From WHSM01 sp036375165 (GTDB lineage: Bacteria > Actinomycetota > Actinomycetes > Mycobacteriales > Micromonosporaceae): a stretch of DNA of 18,056 nucleotides. The notes under the pieces were generated by a model that saw nothing but the letters and a program-made list of their open reading frames with translations, was not told the DNA's origin and did not search any database. Shown in pieces: positions 7,515 to 13,951 of this stretch (its first letter is position 1; each line of letters begins with the position of its first letter). Made by a program: the position numbers and the translations under genes. Where the stretch lies: assembly GCA_036375165.1 (NCBI GenBank), contig DASUSI010000071.1, positions 1-18,056 on the forward strand, written 5' to 3'.

Positions 7515-7925
7515 GCGGACCTGGCGGTCAGCTACACGTTCACGACCTCGACGCTGTCTCCGGCACGCCCAGTGTGGCTCGACATCGACCAGTGCGGCGA
7601 CTCCGAGTACGCCATCCCCGCCGGGCTCTCCGACACCCACTGGGACTGGTCGGTGACCGTGCCGGGTCGCGTGGTCTTCGCCTCCGGACACCAGCACGAT
7701 GACGGTGTGCGGGTCGAGGCCAGCCGCGGCTCGACGTCCATCTGCAACTCGGTCGCCGGGTACGGCGAGGATCCGGCGTACCTGGACCACCTGTCGTCGA
7801 TGTCCACCTGCGCGGGCAACCTCGCCACCCTGGCCCGGGGTGACGTGGTGCGACTGCACAGCATCTACGACTCCCCGGCGTCGCAGTTCGACGTCATGGG
7901 AATCATGTTCCTGTACGTCGCCTGA
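7515..7925 (+). pseudogene. 3' remnant of a Nod19-like (SURNod19) secreted protein gene
   Basis: The reading frame 7515-7925 opens immediately after in-frame stops at 7506 and 7512 and runs for about 136 codons. It contains PARPVWLDIDQCGDSEYAIP, SDTHWDWSVTVPGRVVFASG, HQHDDGVRVEA and LHSIYDSPASQFDVMGIMF. I recognise this as the C-terminal half of an actinobacterial extracellular family related to plant stress up-regulated Nod19. Those proteins normally have a signal peptide and a further N-terminal half, neither of which I can find upstream in any frame. The first possible start (GTG 7572) lies inside the conserved core, so the gene is best read as 5'-truncated. The His/Asp-rich motif suggests metal binding in the intact family. 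Confidence 0.65.
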
Positions 7926-7940
7926 TTCACCTGCCGCCGG

Positions 7941-9113
7941 CTAGCGGGAAGCACCTCCACCGGGGGCGCTTCCCGCCGTCGTGATGTGGCGTGCGGGTCG
8001 CCGCTCCAACCAGAGTGGACCGGCCGGGCACAGGGTGATGCCGGCCCGCACCGACGGGTCGCCGCTCACCTGGACGAGGTCAGCCTCGGAGAACGGCTCC
8101 ACAGCCGCTCGCAGCATCAGCCGTGCCAGCTGGGATCCGAGGCAGGTGCGGCGACCGGCGCTGAACGGGATGTAACCCCAGGCGGGCCGGCCGTCGACGA
8201 ACCGTTCCGGGCGGAACTCGGCGGGCTCGGGCCACAGCAAAGGATCCCGGTTGGTCAGGTACGGCGAGTACAGCACCATGGTGCCCGCCGGGATCTCGAC
8301 GCCCGCCGCGACGGTGTCCCGGGATGTGACCCGGCTGCCGATCCAGCCGGCCGGGTACAGCCGCAGGATTTCGTCGATCACCAGCGGCAATGTCTCGACG
8401 TTGCGCCGCTGTGGCGCGCCGGCCAGGTGCCACACCGCCCAGGCGAGCGTGTGTGCGGTGGTGTCGTACCCGGCCGCCAGTGCGATCCGGGTCTCCTCCA
8501 CGGCGTTGTCCATTGTGGCCAGCGCGGCGGCAAGGCTGCCCGGTGGCGGATCGCACAGCACCCGTCGCAGGGCGCGGTCGAACCGGCCGAACCGCATCGG
8601 ACGGGGCACCAGCGGGCCCGGCAGTCGTCCGTCCAGTGGAGCCAGGAACTCGCCCAACAGCCCATCCGGGAGCCGGCCCCCGAAGAACGCGGCGTTCAGC
8701 ATCCGGCGGACCACCACACCGGCCCAGCTCACCGCCTCGAAGCCACCGGTCGGCTGAGCCGCCCGGGCCGCCGCGCGGAGCCGGTCAGCCAACGGCGCCA
8801 CCGCGCGGGCGTGGAAGTGCGGGTCCAGTTCCCGGCGACGTGCCGTGTGTGCCGGCACGTCGGTGTGCACCACGCCACCGGCCAGATACGGGGTCAGCCC
8901 GCTGAGGCTGCCGCGGCTGCGGAAGGTAGCGAGGTCGCGAAGCACCGCCCGGTTCCACTCCGGAAGGTAGCCGACCAGCACCGGCCGCCACAGCCGGAGC
9001 CGGAACACCGGACCGGTACGGGCACCGTCCTCCAACAGGCCGACCGGGTCCCTCACCCACCGCCAGAGGTGCCCGACGCCGCGCGTGCCGGCGGGTTCGC
9101 CGGGCCGGGTCAC
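7941..9113 (-). CDS. Cytochrome P450, probable carotenoid hydroxylase
   Basis: A 390-residue soluble P450. The I-helix oxygen-binding motif is AAGYDTTAH (about residues 213-221), the K-helix ExxR is EILR (248-251), and the haem loop is FSAGRRTCLG (317-326) with the axial Cys near 324. The stretch between the I and K helices is shorter than usual. The start is set by GTG at 9113, whose GTGA overlaps the glycosyltransferase stop. The last position in an operon with lycopene cyclase, glycosyltransferase and acyltransferase points to ring or chain hydroxylation of a carotenoid, comparable to the role of CYP175A1 in Thermus. That is inference from context. No redox partner gene is in the window. 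Confidence 0.85.
   Translation of the reverse strand: MTRPGEPAGTRGVGHLWRWVRDPVGLLEDGARTGPVFRLRLWRPVLVGYLPEWNRAVLRDLATFRSRGSLSGLTPYLAGGVVHTDVPAHTARRRELDPHFHARAVAPLADRLRAAARAAQPTGGFEAVSWAGVVVRRMLNAAFFGGRLPDGLLGEFLAPLDGRLPGPLVPRPMRFGRFDRALRRVLCDPPPGSLAAALATMDNAVEETRIALAAGYDTTAHTLAWAVWHLAGAPQRRNVETLPLVIDEILRLYPAGWIGSRVTSRDTVAAGVEIPAGTMVLYSPYLTNRDPLLWPEPAEFRPERFVDGRPAWGYIPFSAGRRTCLGSQLARLMLRAAVEPFSEADLVQVSGDPSVRAGITLCPAGPLWLERRPARHITTAGSAPGGGASR
7944..7976. terminator. Hairpin overlapping the end of the P450 gene
   Basis: GCGGGAAGC (7944-7952) pairs exactly with GCTTCCCGC (7968-7976) over a 15-nt loop. It overlaps the last P450 codons and sits 18 bases after the stop of the convergent remnant, so it could end transcription from both sides. 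There is no T-run. Confidence 0.45.
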
Positions 9114-10189
9114 CGGTAGCTCCGGTCTTTCCACCGGGTGGCACGCCGCAGCGCCACCAGGTACACCGGGAGTGCGGCCGGCGCGGTCACCGGCACCAGG
9201 GCCGGTTCGGCGTACCCCTTCCGGCCGGTCTTGAGGTTGACCAGTAGCCGTTCGGCGGGCCCGAGCAGTGCGGCGAGCCGCCACGCTCGGCCACGGCACC
9301 AGCACACCCAGGGCACGGTGTACGCGGTGAGGTGCCATGCCGCGCTCCCCACCAGCAGCAGGTCACTTCCGGCGTGCGCGGCCCGCAGGCTCTTGCCGAG
9401 ACCGCGCACCGTCGAGCGGTAGTCGCGGTACATCCTCGCCGCCACCAGGTCCCCGCCGAGGGCCAGCCCGAGTTTCAGGCCGGCCTTGCGGCTGTGTCGG
9501 GCGAGTGCGACATCTTCGACGATCCGTCCTGCGACGGCGCGATGACCACCTACTGTTCGGTATGCGTCCCGGCGGAACCCCAGGCACTGCCCGTTCGCGG
9601 TGGCGGCGCTGGGCACCGACCGGTCCAACAGCGGGTGCGGCAGGAAACCCAGCAGGGTCTCGTCGATCAGTGGCACCAGTAGGCGCTCCCCGAGCGTCCC
9701 GGCGTGCTGCCGGGGGAAGACCGAGAACACGTCGGCCGCCTGGCCGCACATCTGGTGCCACACCGCGTCCAACGCGCCCGGGTGCAGCGTGACGTCCGCG
9801 TCGCAGAACACCAGCAGGTCGCCGGTGGCGGCAGTGGCCAGTTGGTGGCACGCCCAGTTCTTCCCGATCCAGCCTGGTGGTGGGGCGGTGCCCTGGATCA
9901 GCCTGAGCCGGGGTTCGGTGAATCCGGACACCACATCCGCCGTGCCGTCCGAGGACTGGTCGTCGAGCACCAGGACCTCGTCGGCGGGTTGGGCGAGCAG
10001 ACCCGGCAGGGTGTCCGGCAGCCGTCCGGCCTCGTTGCGCGCCGGCACCAGGATCGAGGTACGTGGCCGGCCTGGGGCGCTGCTACCCGCTGTCAGGGTC
10101 GGGAACGCCACCAGGTTCACCGCCAGCCCGGCCAGCTTCACGACGTGGTACGCCGCGACCACGACGGCTACCGCGGCCACGGCGACCAC
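9110..10189 (-). CDS. Family 2 glycosyltransferase, CrtQ-like carotenoid glycosyltransferase
   Basis: About 359 residues with a GT-A fold. An N-terminal membrane helix (residues 1-30) is followed by SILVPARNEAGRLPDTLPG, LVLDDQSSDGT (DD about 76-77), FCDADV (DxD about 130-132), the acceptor-site EDVALARH (about 225) and C-terminal hydrophobic segments. Length and layout match the GT2 enzyme CrtQ of staphyloxanthin synthesis, which glucosylates a carotenoid. It would glycosylate a hydroxylated carotenoid at the membrane. The start is uncertain: GTG 10189 or 10180, both inside the end of the acyltransferase gene. The stop overlaps the P450 start. Without the context it could be any membrane-bound GT2. 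Confidence 0.82.
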   Translation of the reverse strand: MVAVAAVAVVVAAYHVVKLAGLAVNLVAFPTLTAGSSAPGRPRTSILVPARNEAGRLPDTLPGLLAQPADEVLVLDDQSSDGTADVVSGFTEPRLRLIQGTAPPPGWIGKNWACHQLATAATGDLLVFCDADVTLHPGALDAVWHQMCGQAADVFSVFPRQHAGTLGERLLVPLIDETLLGFLPHPLLDRSVPSAATANGQCLGFRRDAYRTVGGHRAVAGRIVEDVALARHSRKAGLKLGLALGGDLVAARMYRDYRSTVRGLGKSLRAAHAGSDLLLVGSAAWHLTAYTVPWVCWCRGRAWRLAALLGPAERLLVNLKTGRKGYAEPALVPVTAPAALPVYLVALRRATRWKDRSYR

Positions 10190-10842
10190 CGGGTGAGGGT
10201 GTCGATCCGCTCGTCCCAACTGCGCCGGCCGGACACCACGCGGCGGAACCCGGGCAGCGGCTCTCGCGGGTCCGTGGCCAGGATCGCGGCGTCCAGTTGG
10301 GCCAGTTCATCGGCCAGCTGTCGGGAGAGCCGGCAGGTCACCTCAGCCGTCGACCGATCGCTGGGTACCTCGGCGCACCACAGGTACGCCTCGGCGGCCT
10401 GGTGCCCGCGCAACACCACCCGGGTGGCGACGGCACACAGCGCGACTCCGGTGTGGCGCGCGTACCAGGCGGCGCCGTCCGCGAGGTCGCCCGGTGGTCC
10501 AGCCGGCCGAAGTCCACCTTCCGGGTAGATCACCAGGACCCTGCCGGCCCGCAGATGGTCAAGGCCGCGCCGTTGCTCGTTCGTGCCGAACCCACCCAGC
10601 CGGCGCGCGAACCCGTACCGCTGGAGGTTGTCCTGCCGCATCAGCAGGCACGGGGTGTGCCCGAGTCGGGAGAGCACCACAGCCGCCAGGAACGGGTCCC
10701 ACCAGCTGTGATGGTTGGCCGCCCAGACGAACGGACCGGGCGGTACGGCACCGGCCAGCCACACCCCGCGAAGGTCACGTCGCACCATGTTGTCGAAGCC
10801 GCGGCGCAGCGCACCGGCGACCGGGTCCGGCCGGTCAGGCAT
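10168..10842 (-). CDS. PlsC-type acyltransferase, probable carotenoid-glycoside acyltransferase
   Basis: A 224-residue protein of the 1-acyl-glycerol-3-phosphate acyltransferase superfamily. The catalytic NHxxxxD motif is NHHSWWD (about 43-49), and the acyl-acceptor motif is YPEGGLRP (about 106-113). The ATG at 10842 overlaps the crtYd stop by 8 bases and has GGGCAGG directly upstream; the 3' end overlaps the glycosyltransferase start. Its place between a lycopene cyclase and a glycosyltransferase suggests it adds a fatty acid to a carotenoid sugar, as CrtO does in staphyloxanthin formation and as must happen in thermozeaxanthins. The similarity to phospholipid enzymes means a lipid role cannot be excluded. 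Confidence 0.8.
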   Translation of the reverse strand: MPDRPDPVAGALRRGFDNMVRRDLRGVWLAGAVPPGPFVWAANHHSWWDPFLAAVVLSRLGHTPCLLMRQDNLQRYGFARRLGGFGTNEQRRGLDHLRAGRVLVIYPEGGLRPAGPPGDLADGAAWYARHTGVALCAVATRVVLRGHQAAEAYLWCAEVPSDRSTAEVTCRLSRQLADELAQLDAAILATDPREPLPGFRRVVSGRRSWDERIDTLTRWSPWPR

Positions 10843-11155
10843 CCTGCCCACCGCCCCGCAACTGGTGCCAGCGCCAGAGCCCCAGGGTCAGGGTGACCAG
10901 CGCGAACCCGAAGCCCCAGTCCTCCACCGGGATGTCGAAGGGGAACCGGACACCGGTGATTCGGGCCGGGTCGTAGTGCACCACGGTCGCGTCCGGGCGG
11001 GTCAGCCAGCCGTCCACCAGGACCTGGAACCCGAGCGCGATTCCGAGGGTGGCCCAGTACCGGCCCTGCCGCAGCAACCCGGTGCGCAGCACCAGCAGCT
11101 CCAGCAGAACGACGGCGACCGGTGCCACCACCGCCGCGACCGTGTACTCAGCCAT
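10835..11155 (-). CDS. crtYd: Lycopene cyclase subunit, CrtYd-type
   Basis: A 106-residue integral membrane protein with three hydrophobic helices (about 5-26, 34-50, 80-98). It carries the lycopene cyclase domain signature PFDIPVEDWGFGF, preceded by HYDPARITGVRF. Actinobacterial lycopene cyclases of this type act as heterodimers of two such small subunits that convert the psi ends of lycopene to rings. The ATG overlaps the upstream crtYc stop as TGATG, so translation is expected to depend on ribosomes finishing crtYc. This matters because crtYc is frameshifted here. The reading frame of crtYd itself is open and of normal length. Confidence 0.8.
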   Translation of the reverse strand: MAEYTVAAVVAPVAVVLLELLVLRTGLLRQGRYWATLGIALGFQVLVDGWLTRPDATVVHYDPARITGVRFPFDIPVEDWGFGFALVTLTLGLWRWHQLRGGGQDA

Positions 11156-11479
11156 CACCGGTTCCCCCGCACCGTCGGGGTGTCGTGCTGGACCCGGCGG
11201 GCGCGTCCGAGCACCTCGTAGGTCAGCAGCACACAGATCGGGATCACGAGGAAGAACAGCCACTCCTCGACCGGCAGCCCGAGCAGCGTCAACCCGAGCG
11301 TGTACTGCTCGGAGAACCACCAGTGCCCTCGCGCGGTGGCGATCAGGTCCCAGGTGACGAACCCAAGCAGCACCGGTGGCGGCGAGCAGTCGGGGTCGGC
11401 GGTAGACCCTGGCACCGAGCAGAAACTCGAGTGGCAGGGTGACTGCCACGCAACCGGCGAGGATCAGCAGGTACCGCAA
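11155..11479 (-). pseudogene. crtYc: Lycopene cyclase subunit CrtYc-type, frameshifted
   Basis: The start is a TTG at 11479 with a strong AGGGGAG site four bases upstream, just after the crtB stop. The first 33 codons give the typical N-terminus (MRYLLILAG, TLPLEFLLGARVYRRPRLL). The family sequence then continues in a different frame: PPVLLGFVTWDLI, RGHWWFSEQYTLG and LPVEEWLFFLVIPICVLLTYE, down to the TGA that overlaps crtYd. The switch is at about 11378-11390. The linker between RRPR and PV is shorter than in relatives as I recall them, which suggests a small out-of-frame deletion (2, 5 or 8 bases) rather than an insertion. In the original frame no stop occurs before the end of crtYd, so translation would yield a chimera with a scrambled middle. 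Confidence 0.75.
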
Positions 11480-11488
11480 CCGGCTCCC

Positions 11489-12346
11489 CTAGCCAGCCGG
11501 GACCGGGACCGGCGTGCCGGCCGGGGTCAGCAGGCTGCGGGTGGCCATGCCGAGTCGGCGGCGGTTGGGGACCACGGCACGGCCGGCGAACACGTCGTAT
11601 CCGGTCCGCGCCACCTCGTTGAGGATCCCCCCGTACATCCGGTACGCGGCGCGGACGCAGGCTTGCGAGCTGCGCGGGAGCATCGGAATCCCGGGCGCCG
11701 CGGCGGTGTAGTGCCCTTGGGCGCGTCGCACCTCGTACCGGATGAGTCGGCGCACCCGGGAGTCAGCCCGGTGCCGGGCGTTAGCCTGAGCGAGGTCGGA
11801 GGCGGTGACCCCGAACCGTTCCAGATCCGCCTGCGGCAGATAGATCCGGCCTCGCTCCAGGTCTTCGGCGACATCCCGGATGAAGTTCGTGAGCTGGAAC
11901 GCGAAGCCGAGTTGCCGGGCCGGCTCGTGGGCTGCCGCGGCGTCGGCCGGCGCGAGGATCGGCAGCAGCAGGGTGCCGATCACGGCGGCCGAACCCTCCA
12001 CGACCGTGTGGAGTACGGCCGGAAGCAGTGGGTCGTCCACCGGTTCGCCGCGCAGCCCGGCGAGGAACCGTTCCCGCCACAGTCCAAGCCGGCGGGTCCG
12101 TTCGGCCGGCGGCATGCCGTCGGTGCGGTCGACGATCTCGTCGGCGTATCGGGTGAACCCGTACAGGGCGTGCACGTGTGGTCGTTTCCAGGCGGGAAGC
12201 AGCCGGGTCGCCAGATAGTAGCTGCGACCGTGCCGGCGGTGCAGTTCCCGGCAGCGCCGGTACGCCGTGGCGAGCGCCGGATCCTCCCCGGGTCCATCCT
12301 CGGGGGGCCGAACGGGCAAATATCGATGCGGATATCGATGCAACAC
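11489..12346 (-). CDS. crtB: Phytoene synthase with an internal in-frame deletion
   Basis: About 285 residues of the squalene/phytoene synthase family, which condenses two GGPP to phytoene. Both Asp-rich motifs are present: DEIVD (about 69-73) and NFIRDVAEDLERGRIYLP with Asp near 158 and 162. Between them, LLPAVLHTVVE runs straight into GSAAVIGTLLLPIL at residues 117/118. Family members carry about 36 more residues here, a helix pair ending in a conserved Tyr just before the GxAxxVG stretch; in S. aureus CrtM this whole segment is present. The loss takes part of the active-site wall, so activity is doubtful. GTG 12346 is a guess: TTG 12355 and TTG 12319 are alternatives, and none has a well-spaced ribosome site. 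Confidence 0.8.
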   Translation of the reverse strand: MLHRYPHRYLPVRPPEDGPGEDPALATAYRRCRELHRRHGRSYYLATRLLPAWKRPHVHALYGFTRYADEIVDRTDGMPPAERTRRLGLWRERFLAGLRGEPVDDPLLPAVLHTVVEGSAAVIGTLLLPILAPADAAAAHEPARQLGFAFQLTNFIRDVAEDLERGRIYLPQADLERFGVTASDLAQANARHRADSRVRRLIRYEVRRAQGHYTAAAPGIPMLPRSSQACVRAAYRMYGGILNEVARTGYDVFAGRAVVPNRRRLGMATRSLLTPAGTPVPVPAG

Positions 12347-12363
12347 GAACCTCAAGTTAATCT
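12320..12363. promoter_or_regulatory. crtB/crtE divergent control region with tandem direct repeats
   Basis: ATATCGATGC occurs twice with 12-bp spacing (12320-12329 and 12332-12341). The plus strand then shows TAATCT (12358-12363), a good -10 box for crtE, with no recognisable -35 at the right distance; the repeats cover that position. On the minus strand, TAGATT (12364-12359) could serve crtB. The segment 12350-12375 is an AT-rich island in GC-rich DNA. Repeats in place of a -35 box suggest an activator site. The repeats also lie within the 5' codons of crtB (HRYPHRYLP) if its upstream starts are used. Confidence 0.5.
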
Positions 12364-12429
12364 AATTGAATGGTTAACGACACCCTTCCCGTGGAACTAC
12401 CAGGGCAAACGCACGACGGGGAGGTCAAG

Positions 12430-13512
12430 GTGCCCACCGCTGCAGGGACAACACTCGCGGAATCCACGACGGCCGCCGTCGAACGGACGCTGGCTGATTT
12501 CGTCACCGCCGCCGCCGGTGACCTGGTCCGGCTCGATCCGGCGATCGAGCCGGTGGCGACCGCCGCCCGCAGCACGGTTCTCGGCGGGGGCAAGCGGCTC
12601 CGACCGACGTTCGCGTACTGGGGCTGGCGCGGCGCGGTCGGTGCCGCACCCCCGCCGGAGCCGGTGTTGCCGGCCCTGGCCGCGTTGGAGCTGCTGCACG
12701 CGTTCGCGCTGGCCCACGACGACGTGATGGACCGGTCACCGACCCGACGCGGCCTGCCCACCGCGCACCACCTGCTGGCCCACGGCCACCGTGAGGCAGG
12801 GCTGCGCGGCGACCCCGACCGGTACGGGGAATCCGCGGCGATCCTGGTCGGCGACCTGTGCCTGGTGTGGGCGGACCAGTTGATGAACCGTTCTGAGCTG
12901 CCCTGCGAACTGCTCGCCATGGCTCGCGGCAGCTACGAGTGGATGCGGGTGGAGGCCATCGCCGGACAGTTTCTCGACCTGCTGGGAGATGCGTCCCCCA
13001 CCTGGTCGGTGGACCAGGCGTTGCGCACCGTGCGGCTGAAGACCGCGAGCTACACGGTGGTACGCCCGTTGCACTACGGCGCCGCGCTCGGCGGAGTGAC
13101 CGACGAAGCGCCGCTGTGGCAGGCGTACGCCCGGTACGGGACCGCCGTCGGCGAGGCGTTCCAGCTCCGCGACGACCTGCTCGGTGTCTACGGGGAACCC
13201 GCCGTGACGGGCAAGCCGGTGGGCGAAGACCTGGCCCAGGGCAAGCCCACCGTGCTGCTCCAGGTGGCGCGCTCGATGGCCACCGGATCCCAGGCTTCCG
13301 AACTGGAATGGCTGCTGCACCGGGCCGAGCCCGAGGAGTTTCCCAGGCTGGCCGCGCTGATCAGCCGGACCGGGGCGGTGGCGGAACTGAACCGGATGAT
13401 CGGCAACCGGGTGGTTGACGCCGTCAACGCGCTCGACGCCACCCCGATGCACCCTCCAGCGCGTGCCGCACTCACCGAGTTGGCCTACGCCGCCGCGTGG
13501 CGCGAGGCATGA
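12430..13512 (+). CDS. crtE: Geranylgeranyl diphosphate synthase (polyprenyl synthetase)
   Basis: A 360-residue trans-prenyltransferase. Visible motifs are GGGKRLRP, the first Asp-rich motif HDDVMD (about 97-101), EAIAGQFLDLL, and the second Asp-rich motif LRDDLLGVYG (about 247-255) followed by GKPVGEDLAQGKPTVLL. It would make GGPP for crtB, encoded divergently. I prefer GTG 12430 because GGGGAGG (12418-12424) precedes it by five bases. The ATG at 12370 has no ribosome site, although it lies seven bases after a -10-like TAATCT and might act as a leaderless start adding 20 residues. The TGA overlaps the crtI ATG (ATGA), so the two were one operon. The gene looks intact. Confidence 0.9.
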   Translation: MPTAAGTTLAESTTAAVERTLADFVTAAAGDLVRLDPAIEPVATAARSTVLGGGKRLRPTFAYWGWRGAVGAAPPPEPVLPALAALELLHAFALAHDDVMDRSPTRRGLPTAHHLLAHGHREAGLRGDPDRYGESAAILVGDLCLVWADQLMNRSELPCELLAMARGSYEWMRVEAIAGQFLDLLGDASPTWSVDQALRTVRLKTASYTVVRPLHYGAALGGVTDEAPLWQAYARYGTAVGEAFQLRDDLLGVYGEPAVTGKPVGEDLAQGKPTVLLQVARSMATGSQASELEWLLHRAEPEEFPRLAALISRTGAVAELNRMIGNRVVDAVNALDATPMHPPARAALTELAYAAAWREA

Positions 13513-13803
13513 GGAGCCGCACCCGTGCCACCGTCCGGACTGTGGCCGGACCCACCCGGCAAGTCGTCGTGGTCGGTGCCGGTCTCGGCGGGCTGGCGGG
13601 TGCGCTGCACCTGGCCGGAGCCGGCCGTGACGTGACGGTCCTGGAACGCGCCGCCGAACCGGGCGGTCGGGCCCGGCAACCTGCACCCGGGCCTGGGCAA
13701 TGTGGTGTTCGTCGGCTCCGGAACCCAGCCCGGGGTCGGCGTGCCGATGGTGCTGATCTCCGGAAAGCTCGCCGCCGCCCGGATCACGGGCACAGCCGCC
13801 TGA
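13509..13803 (+). pseudogene. crtI: Phytoene desaturase remnant, most of the gene deleted
   Basis: The ATG overlaps the crtE stop. Codons 1-55 encode the N-terminal FAD-binding fold of CrtI (VVVVGAGLGGLAGALHLAG, VTVLERAAEPGGRA). At about 13666-13678 the sequence jumps, one frame over, to the C-terminal signature GNVVFVGSGTQPGVGVPM, then VLISGKLAAARI and a TGA at 13801. CrtI proteins are about 500 residues, so roughly 400 codons are missing and the two ends are out of frame. Sequence such as CGGGCC at the join could have served as deletion microhomology. The product cannot desaturate phytoene. In the first frame, reading runs on out of the gene into the downstream hydrolase gene. Confidence 0.88.
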
Positions 13804-13827
13804 CCAGGGCACCCGCGGGTGCCCTGG
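13804..13827 (+). terminator. Perfect 24-nt palindrome ending the crtE-crtI transcript
   Basis: CCAGGGCACCCG is followed directly by its reverse complement CGGGTGCCCTGG, starting on the base after the crtI stop. It has 12 bp of potential stem, no T-run, and sits between two operons read in the same direction. A terminator is the natural reading. Confidence 0.75.
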
Positions 13828-13897
13828 CGGCCTCCGCGCCGGTGCCGGTCCCGGCTGTTCTCTGGCCTTCGGCTACGGCGGCGTGTATTCATCATTC

Positions 13898-13951
13898 ATG
13901 GAGGATCAGATCATCCAGACCGCGCCGGAGCTGGCGGATCATGACAACTGA
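13898..13951 (+). other. 17-codon ORF overlapping the hydrolase start (possible leader)
   Basis: ATG at 13898 opens a 17-codon frame (MEDQIIQTAPELADHDN) whose TGA lies 10 bases inside the following gene, giving an 11-base overlap. No ribosome site is seen upstream. It could be a coupled leader peptide, the tail of a lost gene, or chance. Confidence 0.25.

Noticed and set aside
9113..9338. Extended N-terminus of the P450 upstream of GTG 9113
   Set aside because: The extra 75 residues are Arg/Pro/Ala-rich and antisense-like in quality, and they overlap the conserved end of the glycosyltransferase. The GTGA overlap marks the real start.
10835..11479. One 214-codon lycopene cyclase reading through crtYc and crtYd
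   Set aside because: After codon 33 the sequence loses all similarity until the crtYd start, while the expected middle is present in another frame. It is a frameshift artefact, not a natural fusion.
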